A stretch of 64,000 bases of DNA from Saccharopolyspora endophytica (GCF_018070075.1 NZ_JAGPXE010000003.1:62001-126000), one strand, 5' to 3'; positions 23,514 to 32,982 are shown, counted from the stretch's first letter. Numbers and translations are program-made. The notes: generated by a model from the sequence alone, not told the origin.

Positions 23514-24278
23514 GTGATCGAGTTGAAGACGCCGGCCGAGATCGACAAGATGCGCGTCACCGGCGCGTTCGTCGCCGAGATCCTCGCCGAGGTCGGGGAC
23601 ATGGCGAAGGTCGGCGTCAACTTGATGGACCTGGAGCACCACGCGCGCCGCCGGGTCGAGGAGCGCGGTGCCCAGTCCTGCTACTGGGACTACTCGCCGT
23701 CCTTCGGCGAGGGGCCGTTCCGCAACGTCATCTGCCTGTCGGTCAACGACGCCGTGCTGCACGGGCTCCCGCACGACTACGCGCTGCGCGACGGCGACGT
23801 GCTCACCGCCGACTTCGCGGTGAGCATCGACGGCTGGGTCGCCGACGCCGCCCGCACGGTCATCGTCGGGTCCGAGAAGGAGGAGGACCGCAGGCTGGTC
23901 CGCTCGACCGAGGAGGCGCTGCGCGCGGCGATCGACGTCGCCAAGCCGGGCAACCGGCTCGGCGACATCTCGGCCGCGATCGAGGCCGTCGCCACCGACT
24001 ACGGCTACCCGGTCAACACCGAGTTCGGCGGGCACGGTCTCGGTCGCACCATGCACGAGGGGCCGCACGTGTCCAACCGCGGCAAGCCCGGCCGGGGCAT
24101 GAAGCTGCAGCCGGGTTTGACCATCGCCATCGAGCCCTGGTTCGCGCGCACCACCGCGCGCATCGTCACCGACCCCGACGGCTGGACCCTGCGCTCGGCC
24201 GACGGCTCCACCACGGCCCACTCCGAGCACACCGTGGCGATCACCTCCGACGGCCCTCGGATCCTGACCCTTCCCTGA
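23514..24278 (+). CDS. map: Type I methionine aminopeptidase
   Basis: This 254-residue pita-bread metalloprotease removes N-terminal Met from new proteins. The metal ligands are visible: Asp in 'LTADFAVSIDGWVADAAR' (two), His in 'GGHGLGRTMHEGPHV', Glu in 'IAIEPWF' and Glu in 'HSEHTVAI'. There is no N-terminal zinc-finger extension. The GTG start at 23514 follows AGGAG by 5 bases. It is not next to secY/adk or infA, where the housekeeping map gene of actinobacteria usually lies, so this is probably a second, regulated copy. Twin operators upstream and a divergent XRE gene mark specific control, which is unusual for this enzyme. Confidence 0.92.
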   Translation: MIELKTPAEIDKMRVTGAFVAEILAEVGDMAKVGVNLMDLEHHARRRVEERGAQSCYWDYSPSFGEGPFRNVICLSVNDAVLHGLPHDYALRDGDVLTADFAVSIDGWVADAARTVIVGSEKEEDRRLVRSTEEALRAAIDVAKPGNRLGDISAAIEAVATDYGYPVNTEFGGHGLGRTMHEGPHVSNRGKPGRGMKLQPGLTIAIEPWFARTTARIVTDPDGWTLRSADGSTTAHSEHTVAITSDGPRILTLP

Positions 24279-24544
24279 CGTCCTCGCGGCGATGACCGCC
24301 CGTGATGGCCTGGGTGGCAAATGGGAGATTCGAGACTTCCAGGGACTCCGGGAATCACGGAGTTGTCACCGCGAGTGGTGGTCTCGGGTGGTCTCTCGTG
24401 CTTGCGGAGAGGTCAACTACTCCGAACGGGTTGCGTGTGATCGCTCGTTGTTCGGGTAGCGTTCAAGATCGTGGCGGGCGTGATCGAATCGACCGGGGGC
24501 GGGTGGCCGTGCCTCGGACCGCGCCCGCGCGAAGTGGCGGCCTG

Positions 24545-24775
24545 ATGTACCGGCCGCATCCGTTCAGCTGGGTGCCCGCCGAGGGGCAGCGCCACGCGAC
24601 CACCGACTCCAAGCCCCGCCACGGCTACCACGGCGTCACCGTGCGCACGCTGTGCTCCCAGAAGGTCACCGCCGACAACTCCGACATCGGCTGGCTGTGG
24701 CCCACCTGCTCGTCGTGCAACACCCGGGCGCACGAGCTGGCCGGCGTCCCCGAGGCCGGCGACGGCGCGGAGTGA
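24545..24775 (+). CDS. Small zinc-finger protein
   Basis: This protein of about 76 residues belongs to a short family common in Pseudonocardiaceae: 'HPFSWVPAEGQRHATTD', 'TLCSQKVTADNSDIGWLWPTCSSCNTRAHELAGVP'. The Cys and His residues (TLC, C-x2-C, HEL) could form one zinc site. The function is unknown. The exact start is unsure: ATG 24545 or GTGs at 24503/24509. It faces a dienelactone hydrolase gene across a bidirectional hairpin. The 266 bases upstream hold no other gene. Confidence 0.7.
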   Translation: MYRPHPFSWVPAEGQRHATTDSKPRHGYHGVTVRTLCSQKVTADNSDIGWLWPTCSSCNTRAHELAGVPEAGDGAE

Positions 24776-24778
24776 CGA

Positions 24779-24806
24779 CGCCGGCCCTGCGCGCGGCGGG
24801 CCGGCG
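24779..24806. terminator. Bidirectional hairpin between convergent genes
   Basis: Perfect 9-bp arms CGCCGGCCC and GGGCCGGCG enclose a 10-base loop, between the stop codons of the zinc-finger gene and the dienelactone hydrolase gene. Confidence 0.6.
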
Positions 24807-24820
24807 CCGTCGACGCCGCT

Positions 24821-25579
24821 TCAGCGCAGGGTGCGGTGGAAGAGCTCCAGCAGGGCCTCCCAGTGGCGCTCCGCCCCCGCCTCGTCGTAGGCGGCGGTGT
24901 CGGCCTGGGTGTAGCCGTGCGGCGCGCCCTCGTAGACCTCGGTGCGGAACCGGACACCGGCCTCGGTCAGCGCCTCGTCGAGCCGCTGGATCTGCTCCGG
25001 CGGCAGCGCGTGGTCCTGATCGGCGTGGCCGAAGTACAGCTCGGCGCTGATCTTCCCGGCGACCAGGTGCGGGCTGTCCTCCGCCTCGGTGGCCAGGTTG
25101 CCGCCGTGGAAACCGCCCATCGCCGCCACGCGCTCGGGGTAGGCCCCGGCCGTGCGCAGCGCCATCACGGCACCCATGCAGTAGCCGGTGACCCCGACCG
25201 GCTCACCGGTGGTCAGCGGGCTGTCGGCCAGCCATTCCAGGTACGCGCCGGCATCGCGCATCGCCAGTTCGGGCGTGAGCTGCTGCATGATCGGGCCGAT
25301 GGTCTGGAAGATCTCCGGCCGCGCACCCGGGTCGATGAACTCAGGCAGCTCGAAGACCGGGGTCCGGCCCGCCCGGTAGAATAGGTTGGGCACCAGCACG
25401 GTGAAACCCTCGGCCGCCAGCCGGTCCGCCATGGCGCAGAGGTGCGGCCGCAGCCCGAAGGCATCCATGTAGAACAGCACCGCGGGATGCTTCCCGCCGC
25501 CCTCCGGATGTGTGAGGTACGCATCTACCACGCCGTCCGGCGTGGTGATCTCCACCGTGGTCCCGCGTGCGGCAGTCAT
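24821..25579 (-). CDS. Dienelactone hydrolase family protein
   Basis: This 252-residue alpha/beta hydrolase of the dienelactone hydrolase family has the nucleophile Cys in G-Y-C-M-G-A, a lid/entry segment 'FYMDAFGLRP', an Asp in 'GHADQDHALPPEQ' and a His in 'GAPHGYTQ'. The family opens dienelactones to maleylacetate in chloroaromatic breakdown, or acts as a general carboxymethylenebutenolidase. The hydroxyquinol pathway at 38.9-42.7 kb also passes through maleylacetate, so a metabolic link is possible though the genes are 13 kb apart. ATG 25579 follows GAGGAGGAAC. Confidence 0.88.
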   Translation of the reverse strand: MTAARGTTVEITTPDGVVDAYLTHPEGGGKHPAVLFYMDAFGLRPHLCAMADRLAAEGFTVLVPNLFYRAGRTPVFELPEFIDPGARPEIFQTIGPIMQQLTPELAMRDAGAYLEWLADSPLTTGEPVGVTGYCMGAVMALRTAGAYPERVAAMGGFHGGNLATEAEDSPHLVAGKISAELYFGHADQDHALPPEQIQRLDEALTEAGVRFRTEVYEGAPHGYTQADTAAYDEAGAERHWEALLELFHRTLR

Positions 25580-25833
25580 GGTGCTGTTCCTCCTCGTGGT
25601 TGACGCCGGACCGATCTAAACACTCGTTCACCAGCCGCGACGCGCGGGGATCGGCCGCCGGGCGGAATGCCGGATCTGCCCTCCAGCGCCCGTGAATCGC
25701 CGATGGATCCGTTCGTCCGGAAACCCGCAGAGCGGCCTCCGTCCACACCGGACGAGGTGGCGCGACTGGAATTGTCGAACGCTGTCGGGCACTCTGTGCT
25801 GGTCGAACGTCCGAACATGGGAGTCCTGGGGCT

Positions 25834-27870
25834 TTGAGCGGCGATGAGCTCGATTTAGAGCAGGAGCACCTGACCGAGTTGTACGCCCACGTGGACGCCC
25901 TGCGCGCACAGGCGGCCGCCCGGGTCGAAGCCGGCGGTGATCCCGACACCGTCGCCGTCTGGAAGGCCGAGGTGTCGCGCCTGGACGGCATCGAGCACGG
26001 GCTGTGCTTCGGCCGGCTCGACATGAACGACGGGACCAGCGCCTACATCGGCAGGATCGGCGTGTTCCGCGAATCGGACGACGAGCAGCTGCTGGTCGAC
26101 TGGCGAGCACCGCTGGCCCGCGCCTTCTACACCGCCACGGCGGCCGATCCGCAGGGAGTCCGGCGCAGGCGCCGGATCACCACGCGGGGCCGGACCGTGG
26201 TGGCCGTCGACGACGAGCTGCTGGACTCCGACGGCACCGAGGAGCACCTGGTCGGCGAGGCCGCGCTGCTGGCGGCCGTGACCGCCGAGCGCACCGGCCG
26301 GATGCGCGAGATCGTCACGACCTTGCAGGCCGAGCAGGACGCGATCATCCGCTCGGCGGAGCGCGGTGTCCTGGTCGTGCAGGGCGGGCCGGGAACCGGC
26401 AAGACGGCGGTCGCGCTGCACCGCGTCGCCTACCTGCTCTACACCCACGAGCACCTGCGCAACAGGGGAGTGCTGGTGATCGGGCCGAGCCGGATCTTCC
26501 TGGACTACATCGGGCAGGTGCTGCCGGGTCTCGGTGAGAACCGGGTGATCGCCTCCACCATCGCCGAACTCGGCGGCGGTCTCGACGCCGACGCCATCGA
26601 TCCGGACGCCGAGCGCAAGGGATCGGCCCGGATGGCCGAGGAGATCGCCCACGCGATCCGGGCGCGGGTGCGGGTCCCCGACGAGCCGGTCGAGGTGACC
26701 TTCGAGGAGCAGGTGCTGTCGCTGGACCCGGAGACGTGCCGTCGGGCGGTGGCCAAGGCGCGTGAGGCCGCCCTGCCGCACAACCAGGCGCGACTGGTGT
26801 TCCAGAACGAGCTCGTCGGCTCGCTCGTGGGCTCGCTCGTCGAGCGGATGGAATCGCTCGTGCTCAGCGAGGACGGTCGAGCCCTGGACGGGGGCAGCGC
26901 TGATGGACGGCTGAGCGCGGCCGACCGCAACGCGCTCTCGGCCGCCGGGGTGATCGTCGACGCCGATGACGACGCCCCTCGGGAGATGATCGACTCCGCC
27001 GATCGCGACGCGCTGCGCGCCTCGCTGCTGGCCGACGACGGGGTGCTGGCCGCGCTCGACGAGCTGTGGCCGGAGCTGACGCCCGAGCACGTGGTGACCG
27101 ACCTGACAGGCGGTGCTCCGCGCACCTCGGCCGACGTGCCGCTGCTCGACGAGGCCGCCGCGCTGCTCGGTCACGACGCGGGCAAGTCCGTGTTCGGCCA
27201 CGTCGTCGTCGATGAGGCGCAAGAGCTCTCGGAGATGCAGTGGCGGATGCTGATGCGCCGCTGCCCCTCCCGGTCGATGACCCTCGTCGGCGATCTCGCG
27301 CAGACCGGCAGCCCGTCCGGAGCCAGCTCGTGGGGTCAGGTGCTGGCGCCGCACGTGGCCGACCGGTGGCGCTTGGCCGAGTTGACCGTGAACTACCGGA
27401 CGCCGTCGGAGATCATGGCCGCGACCGAGGACCTGCTGGCCGGAACCGGTCTGCGTCCGCCGCGCTCGGTCCGGTCCTCCGGCGAGGTTCCGTGGCTGGA
27501 GCGGATTTCCCGCGGATCGCTGGGGGATCTGGTCGGCGAGGTCGTGGCCGAGCACGCGGAGGGACAGCTCGCCGTGATCGCACCGACGGAGCTGGTGCGC
27601 GAGCTCGCCTCGGTGGTGGGCGTGGGACTGCCGGTCGACCTGACCGGCTCGATCGTGGTGCTGGAGCCGGGCCAGGCCAAGGGCCTGGAGTTCGACTCGG
27701 TGCTGATCGTGGAACCCGCCGCGATCCTCGGGGACGGCGGTTTCGGGCGCAGCGATCTCTACGTGTCGATGACGCGCGCGACCCGGAGGTTGGGTGTGGT
27801 CTGCGTGGACGCGGTTCCGGACCCGTTGACGGGGATGGCATCCCGCGAGCCCGCATCGGCGGCGCGCTGA
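25834..27870 (+). CDS. helD: HelD-like UvrD/Rep-family helicase (RNA polymerase recycling factor)
   Basis: This 678-residue SF1 ATPase has an N-terminal coiled coil (about 1-70), Walker A GGPGTGKT at 184-191, 'VVVDEAQELSEMQW' as Walker B and late motifs 'VNYRTPSEIM', 'KGLEFDSVLIVEP' and 'YVSMTRATRRLGV'. An insert of about 190 residues follows motif Ia. This plan is that of actinobacterial HelD, which enters RNA polymerase, releases stalled complexes and in some species gives rifamycin resistance. The TTG start has GGGAG 10 bases upstream. I looked for the rifamycin-associated inverted repeat upstream and do not see it. Confidence 0.88.
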   Translation: MSGDELDLEQEHLTELYAHVDALRAQAAARVEAGGDPDTVAVWKAEVSRLDGIEHGLCFGRLDMNDGTSAYIGRIGVFRESDDEQLLVDWRAPLARAFYTATAADPQGVRRRRRITTRGRTVVAVDDELLDSDGTEEHLVGEAALLAAVTAERTGRMREIVTTLQAEQDAIIRSAERGVLVVQGGPGTGKTAVALHRVAYLLYTHEHLRNRGVLVIGPSRIFLDYIGQVLPGLGENRVIASTIAELGGGLDADAIDPDAERKGSARMAEEIAHAIRARVRVPDEPVEVTFEEQVLSLDPETCRRAVAKAREAALPHNQARLVFQNELVGSLVGSLVERMESLVLSEDGRALDGGSADGRLSAADRNALSAAGVIVDADDDAPREMIDSADRDALRASLLADDGVLAALDELWPELTPEHVVTDLTGGAPRTSADVPLLDEAAALLGHDAGKSVFGHVVVDEAQELSEMQWRMLMRRCPSRSMTLVGDLAQTGSPSGASSWGQVLAPHVADRWRLAELTVNYRTPSEIMAATEDLLAGTGLRPPRSVRSSGEVPWLERISRGSLGDLVGEVVAEHAEGQLAVIAPTELVRELASVVGVGLPVDLTGSIVVLEPGQAKGLEFDSVLIVEPAAILGDGGFGRSDLYVSMTRATRRLGVVCVDAVPDPLTGMASREPASAAR

Positions 27871-27973
27871 AAAGCGACTCGCAGAAGCTGCTTTCGTCTC
27901 GTCCTAGACCCTCGCCGTCGTTGCACGCCCGGAGCTAGGGCCTGCGCTGCGTCGACGGTCCAGACCGAGCGAG

Positions 27974-28000
27974 TCCTGAGATGGCCGCGCCACCTCAGGA
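27974..28000. terminator. Hairpin at convergent ends of helD and molybdenum hydroxylase operon
   Basis: Stem TCCTGAG-A-TGGC / GCCA-C-CTCAGGA (one mismatch, 3-base loop) spans 27974-28000 and includes the stop codon of the leftward iron-sulfur subunit. It probably ends transcription of that operon and may act in both directions. Confidence 0.55.
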
Positions 28001-28474
28001 ACGGCCCCACGCCTTGTTCACCGAGTCGACGATGTGCTGGTACCCGGTGCAGCGGCAGATGTTGCCGCCCAGGAGTTCTCGGATGTCGGCGTCGGTCGGG
28101 TGGTCCTCCGGTGCGGCCGCGGCCAGCGTCGTGAGCAGGCCCGGGGTGCAGAAACCGCACTGCAGTCCGTGGCACTCCTTGAACGCCTGCTGCATCGGGC
28201 TCAACCCGGTCTCCGGCGTGAGGCCCTCGACGGTGGTGATCTCGCAGCCGTCGGCCTGCACCGCGAGGGTGATGCAGGACCGCGCGGGCTCACCGTCGAT
28301 GAGCACCGTGCACGCGCCGCAGATCCCGTGCTCGCAGCCGGCGTGGGTGCCGGTGAGCGCCAGGTCCTCGCGCAGGAAGTCGACCAGCAACCGCCGGGCG
28401 GGCACCGGGCGCCGGATCTCGCGGCCGTTGACCGTCAGCGTGATGTCGCAGCTCGCGGTGGGGGTGTCAGGCAT
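27995..28474 (-). CDS. Molybdenum hydroxylase iron-sulfur (2x[2Fe-2S]) small subunit
   Basis: This 159-residue small subunit has a ferredoxin-like cluster (C-E-H-G-I-C-G-A-C then C in 'EPARSC') and a four-helix cluster domain ('LQCGFCTPG', 'NICRCTGY'). It passes electrons from the molybdenum site to FAD. Its start overlaps the FAD subunit gene by 8 bases. The gene order on the minus strand is large, FAD, small, which differs from the coxMSL order (FAD, small, large) of CO dehydrogenase operons. Confidence 0.93.
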   Translation of the reverse strand: MPDTPTASCDITLTVNGREIRRPVPARRLLVDFLREDLALTGTHAGCEHGICGACTVLIDGEPARSCITLAVQADGCEITTVEGLTPETGLSPMQQAFKECHGLQCGFCTPGLLTTLAAAAPEDHPTDADIRELLGGNICRCTGYQHIVDSVNKAWGRS

Positions 28475-29318
28475 GGGGGATCTGCTCCAGGGCTCGCCGG
28501 GTGGCCGCGCGCAGGGCGGCGCGGCGGGTATCGGGGTCGGCGTGCACGTCCTCGGGCGGCTCGACCGACACCGCTGCGGTGTCGGCGGCGTCGTCGATCG
28601 ACCCCGCGGTGAGCGGGCGGCCCAGCAGTGCCTGCTCGGCGGTGGGGAGTCGGCGGACGGTGCCCGCGACGCCCAGCGCGGCGAGCCGGGCCCGGGTGAC
28701 CTCGGACCCGTCGAGCTCGACGACGACCGCCAGTCCGGCGAGGGCGAAATCGCCTGCGCGGTGGGTGATCTCGGCGAACCCGTGACGGGCGCTCGGCCGG
28801 ATCGGCCAGCGGGTCTCGGTGATGATCTCGGCCGGGCGCAGCGCCGTCTGGTACGGGGCCACGAACAGTTCGGTGGCCGGGATCCAGCGGCGGCCGTCCG
28901 GACCGGTGGCCACCACCTCGGCGTCGAGCGCGAGGGCCGCGGCGCAGAGCTCGGCCGCCGGGTCGGCGTGGGCCAGCGAGCCGCCGACGGTGCCGCGGGT
29001 GCGGATCTGGTGGTGGCCGACGTGGCGCAGGGCGTCCACCAGCAGCGGGCAGGTCCGCGCGACCAGGGGTGAGGTTTCGACCGCGCGCTGGCGGGTGGCG
29101 GGCCCGATCACGAGCTCATCGCCATCGCGGTGCAGTTCGGCCATGCCGGGCAGGCGGGTGATGTCGACCAGCGCGCTGGGCCGGGCCAGCCGGAAGTTCA
29201 TCATCGGCAGCAGGCTCTGCCCACCGGCGAGGAGCCTGGCGTCCTCGTCGGCGGCCAGCAGCGCGATCGCGTCGGTGACGGTGCGCGGCCGGACGTAGTC
29301 GAACGGCGGCGGCTTCAC
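28467..29318 (-). CDS. Molybdenum hydroxylase FAD-binding (medium) subunit
   Basis: This 283-residue FAD subunit has the two family motifs 'AGGQSLLPMMNFRLA' (near 32) and 'TRGTVGGSLAHADPAAEL' (near 108). It accepts electrons from the iron-sulfur subunit and passes them to a final acceptor. The GTG start at 29318 has GGAGG upstream and overlaps the large-subunit stop as GTGA. Confidence 0.92.
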   Translation of the reverse strand: MKPPPFDYVRPRTVTDAIALLAADEDARLLAGGQSLLPMMNFRLARPSALVDITRLPGMAELHRDGDELVIGPATRQRAVETSPLVARTCPLLVDALRHVGHHQIRTRGTVGGSLAHADPAAELCAAALALDAEVVATGPDGRRWIPATELFVAPYQTALRPAEIITETRWPIRPSARHGFAEITHRAGDFALAGLAVVVELDGSEVTRARLAALGVAGTVRRLPTAEQALLGRPLTAGSIDDAADTAAVSVEPPEDVHADPDTRRAALRAATRRALEQIPHA

Positions 29319-31681
29319 GAGCGGGCCTCCTCGATCAGGCGGCGCACCACAGGTGGGGTCAGCGGGGTGGTGTCGATCCCGGTGACGTCCAGCGGTGCGA
29401 GCGCGTTCTCGATCGCCCCGGCGATCGCGGCAGGTGGGCCGATGATGCCGGCCTCGCCCGCTCCCTTGGCGCCGAACGGGGTCTCCGGAGCGGGGCCGCC
29501 CCGCTCCTCGACGAGCATCTCGGGGATCTCGCGGGCGCTGGGCAGCAGGTATTCCGAGAACGTGGTGGCCAGCGGCTGGCCGTCCTCGTAGGGGAGCTGT
29601 TCGTAGAGCGTTCCGCCGATGCCCTGCGCGACCCCGCCGTGGATCTGGCCCGCGACGGTCAGCGGGTTGATGACGCGGCCGCAGTCGTGCACCACCGCGT
29701 AGCGCACCACCTCGACGACTCCGGTGTCGGCGTCGACGCGGACGACGGCGGCGTGAGTGGCGTTGGTGTAGGTGGCGGCGGCGTTCATCTTGCCGTCGGG
29801 ACGCGGCACGTGATCGAGGCCGGGCGGCTCGTAGACGGCGCGCGCCTCCAGTCCCGGCTCGACGCCCGGCGGGAGCTCGAAGGTCCGGTTCAGAGCCGAT
29901 TGGGCCACCTGGGCCCAGGAGACCGCGCTGCCGGGACTGCCCCGGACCTGGAAACGCCCCTCGCTGAGTTCCAGGTCGTCCGGGGACGCCTCCAGGAGGT
30001 GCGCGGCGATGTCGGTTCCCTTGCGCCGCAACACCTCTGACGCGCGTTCGATCGCTCCACCGGCCACGAGCGTCCCGCGGCTCGCCCAGCTGCCGAGGCC
30101 GAACGGAGCCGTGTCCGTGTCGCCCATGACGACCCGGACCTGCTCGATCGGGATCGACAGCGACTCGGCGACGAGCGTCGCGACCATGGTGTGGGTGCCT
30201 TGACCCATCGCCGAGATCCCGACGGCCGCGGTGACGCCGCCGTCGGAGTCGAAGCGGACGTCCGCCGAGTCCTGGCTGCTCCAGGTTCCGGTGATGGAGA
30301 ACGTGGTGGAGGCGACGCCTTCGACGTAGGTGGCGTAGCCGACGCCCAGGTGCGTTCCGGGTTCGGCGGTGGAGCGCTCCTCGGCCAGCATCCGCTCGCC
30401 CAGCTCCACGGCGCGCTCGAACGCCTCGCGGTGGGTGCCGGACACCAGCCGAGCCCCCGCGGCGGTCTCGTAGGGCAGGTCGTGCGGGGTGAGGATCATC
30501 CGGCGCCGCAGCTCCAGCGGGTCGATGCCCAGCTCGCGTCCGATCTTGTCGACCAGCCGCTCGATCGCGAAGGTTCCCTCCGGGGCGCCGAAACCCCGGT
30601 ACCCGCCGGTCGGCGTCTTGTTGGTGACCACGCCCTGCACCGCGATGGCCTGGTGCGGGATCCGGTAGGGCCCGCACAGCGAGCCGACCGCGACCAGGCT
30701 CGGCCCGTACCCGGCGGGGAAGATCTCGCCGGATCCGAGGTCGGTGCGCACCCGGCCGCGCAGCGCGGCGATCGTGCCGTCCTCGCGAACGGCCGCCGAC
30801 AGGTCGATCCTGGTGTCGCGGGCGTGGGTGGCGGCGATCAGGTGCTCGTGCTGGTCCTCGATCCACCGGACCGGGCGGCGCAACCGCATCGCCAGCCACG
30901 GGACGAGGTACTCCTCCGGGTAGATCTCGTTCTTCTGCCCGAACCCGCCACCGAGGTCCGGCGTGATGACCCGGATGTCGCGCTCCGGCATGCCCAGGAC
31001 GGTGGCGAGCATGGCGCGCACGACGTAGGCCGCCTGGGTCGAGGTCCACACGGTCAGCCGGTCGTCGCGGAACTCGGCCACCACCCCGCGTCCTTCGAGC
31101 GGCACCGCCGAGTGGCGGTTCGTGGTGAACGTTCCGCTGATGGTGCGCAGCCGCTCGAACGCGGCGTCCACCTCGGCGGTGTCGGGCTCGACCGACAGCA
31201 GCAGGTTGTCGCCCCAATCCGGGTACAGCAGCGCGGCGTCGGGGGAGAGGGCATCGTCGACGGTGTCCACGGTGGACAGGGGGTGCAGATCCGCGTCGAC
31301 GAGTTCGGCTGCGTCCTCGGCGAGGTAGCGGTCTTCGGCGACCACGACGGCCAGCGGGCAGCCGACGTAGCGGACCCGGTCGCGCGCGAGCGGGAAGTGC
31401 CGCACCGCCCGCACCCACGGCATCCGGTCGGGAACCGCGTCGAGGTCCAGGTCCGCCCCGTCGAACACCGCGTGCACACCGGGTGAGGCGAGCGCGGCGG
31501 TCTTGTCGACGCCGCGCACCAGGGCGTGCGGGACGTCGCTTCGCACGAAGGCGGCCTCCACCATGCCCGGCAGCACGACGTCGGCCACGTAGCGGCCTCG
31601 GCCGGTGAGCAGCCTGTCGTCCTCGACGCGCGGTGTGCGCACGCCCAGCAGAGTGGGCCGCCCGCCCTGCATCGCCTGCAT
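29315..31681 (-). CDS. Molybdenum hydroxylase large (catalytic, MoCo-binding) subunit
   Basis: This 788-residue xanthine dehydrogenase/CO dehydrogenase-type large subunit has GGGFGQK at 244-250 as a MoCo contact, and the conserved Glu in 'GAKGAGEAG' near the C-terminus is the catalytic base. The active-site loop reads GGYRGFGAPE at 359-368. This is not the AYxCSFR of form I CO dehydrogenase, so CO oxidation is unlikely; form II or other hydroxylases of N-heterocycles, aldehydes or carboxylates fit better. It is the first gene of a three-gene operon. No XdhC/CoxF-type maturation gene is nearby, so insertion of the cofactor relies on genes elsewhere. Confidence 0.92.
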   Translation of the reverse strand: MQAMQGGRPTLLGVRTPRVEDDRLLTGRGRYVADVVLPGMVEAAFVRSDVPHALVRGVDKTAALASPGVHAVFDGADLDLDAVPDRMPWVRAVRHFPLARDRVRYVGCPLAVVVAEDRYLAEDAAELVDADLHPLSTVDTVDDALSPDAALLYPDWGDNLLLSVEPDTAEVDAAFERLRTISGTFTTNRHSAVPLEGRGVVAEFRDDRLTVWTSTQAAYVVRAMLATVLGMPERDIRVITPDLGGGFGQKNEIYPEEYLVPWLAMRLRRPVRWIEDQHEHLIAATHARDTRIDLSAAVREDGTIAALRGRVRTDLGSGEIFPAGYGPSLVAVGSLCGPYRIPHQAIAVQGVVTNKTPTGGYRGFGAPEGTFAIERLVDKIGRELGIDPLELRRRMILTPHDLPYETAAGARLVSGTHREAFERAVELGERMLAEERSTAEPGTHLGVGYATYVEGVASTTFSITGTWSSQDSADVRFDSDGGVTAAVGISAMGQGTHTMVATLVAESLSIPIEQVRVVMGDTDTAPFGLGSWASRGTLVAGGAIERASEVLRRKGTDIAAHLLEASPDDLELSEGRFQVRGSPGSAVSWAQVAQSALNRTFELPPGVEPGLEARAVYEPPGLDHVPRPDGKMNAAATYTNATHAAVVRVDADTGVVEVVRYAVVHDCGRVINPLTVAGQIHGGVAQGIGGTLYEQLPYEDGQPLATTFSEYLLPSAREIPEMLVEERGGPAPETPFGAKGAGEAGIIGPPAAIAGAIENALAPLDVTGIDTTPLTPPVVRRLIEEARS

Positions 31682-31809
31682 CAGACCTCCCCAGTGGTCC
31701 CGCCGGACGGCTCAGGTGATGGCCGTCACAGCGGTGGACTCACGGTAGCCTGCTGCAGCTCCGGGGACGTGCGCAATCCTCCGGATGGACGGCACCCGGG
31801 GATGCGCGC

Positions 31810-32982
31810 TCAGGTCAGGGCCTTGGCCAGTCGGCGCAGTCCCTCGGCGATGGTGTCGGGGGCGAAGGTGGTGAACGACAACCGCATCGTCGCGCGGTCG
31901 GGTTCGCCCACCTGGAACGCCGATCCGGGAACGAACGCCACGTCGTGGCGCAGCGCCTCCTGCAGCACCTCCGCGGTGTCGACCTCGCCGGGAAGCCGCA
32001 CCCACACGAACATCCCGCCCTCGGGTTCGGTGATCTCGGTGCCCGGCGGGGTGCTCTCGCGCAGTCCCGCCAGCATCGCGTCCCGCCGCTCCCGGTAGGT
32101 CTCGCGCAGCACGCGCACCCGCGCGTCGAGATCGGCGGTCGCGAGGTACTCGGCCGCGGCGGCCTGATCGATCGTGGAGGTGTGCAGGTCGGCGGCCTGC
32201 TTGAGGATCGTGAGCTGCTGCCGCAGCTGCGCGGGTGCGCGCAACCAGCCCACCCGCATGCCCGGCGAGACGATCTTGGAGAAGCTGCCGAGGTAGATCG
32301 ACCGGTCCGGCACGCGCGCGGACAACGGGCTCACCGGCCGTCCGCTGTACCGCAGTTCGCCGTAGGGGTCGTCCTCGATCAGCCAGAAGTCGTGCCGCGC
32401 GGCGATGTCGGCGATCCGGTCGCGCCGCGCTTCGCCGATCGTGCGGCCGGTGGGGTTGGAGAACGTCGGCACCAGGTACAGCAGTGCCGGGCGTTCGTTC
32501 GCGGCGATGCGATCCAGCGCCTCGGGATCGATGCCCTCCGCGTCGGAGGGCACCGGCACGATCCGGGCCTGCGCGAGCTGGAAGCACTGCACGGCCGAGA
32601 GGTAGACGGGTTCTTCCACCAGCACGACGGCATCGGGGTCCAGCAGCGCCGAGGCGACCAGGTTCAGGCCCTGCTGGGAACCGGTGGTGACCAGCAGGTC
32701 CTCGCATCCGGTGGGCAGGCCTTGGCGGGTGAGGCGGGCGGCCACGATCTCCCGCAGCGCCGGGTCGCCTTCGGTGGGCGAGTACTGCAGCGTGCGGGTG
32801 GCGTCGGGCTCGGCGAGGGCGCGCGCGAACGCGGCGCGCAGCCCGTCGGTGTCGAACAGCTCCGGGGCGGGAAGCCCGCCGGCGAAGGAGATCACACCGG
32901 GTCGGCGGGTCAGCGCGAGCAGGTCGCGCACCGGTGAGCTGGTGACCCCGTCCATCCGGCGGGCACGGGCTGAAGAAGGCAT
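31810..32982 (-). CDS. PLP-dependent aminotransferase (fold type I, LysN/MocR-like)
   Basis: This 390-residue class I/II aminotransferase has the PLP lysine in 'GSFSKIVSPGMRVGW', Asp/Tyr contacts in 'IEDDPYGELRYSG' and the Asn-Pro of 'PTFSNPTGRT'. It is closest in style to 2-aminoadipate/LysN-type aminotransferases and the catalytic half of MocR regulators, but lacks the DNA-binding domain. Substrate not determined. It lies 128 bases upstream of the molybdenum hydroxylase operon in the same direction, and is divergent from a transporter gene across 269 bases with no other feature I can support. Confidence 0.88.
   Translation of the reverse strand: MPSSARARRMDGVTSSPVRDLLALTRRPGVISFAGGLPAPELFDTDGLRAAFARALAEPDATRTLQYSPTEGDPALREIVAARLTRQGLPTGCEDLLVTTGSQQGLNLVASALLDPDAVVLVEEPVYLSAVQCFQLAQARIVPVPSDAEGIDPEALDRIAANERPALLYLVPTFSNPTGRTIGEARRDRIADIAARHDFWLIEDDPYGELRYSGRPVSPLSARVPDRSIYLGSFSKIVSPGMRVGWLRAPAQLRQQLTILKQAADLHTSTIDQAAAAEYLATADLDARVRVLRETYRERRDAMLAGLRESTPPGTEITEPEGGMFVWVRLPGEVDTAEVLQEALRHDVAFVPGSAFQVGEPDRATMRLSFTTFAPDTIAEGLRRLAKALT

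Noticed and set aside
25580..25833. Rifamycin-associated element upstream of helD
   Set aside because: No matching 19-base inverted repeat was seen by eye in the 254 bases upstream.
29315..31681. Form I CO dehydrogenase
   Set aside because: The active-site loop is GGYRGFGAPE, without the AYxCSFR Cys needed for the Mo-Cu centre.
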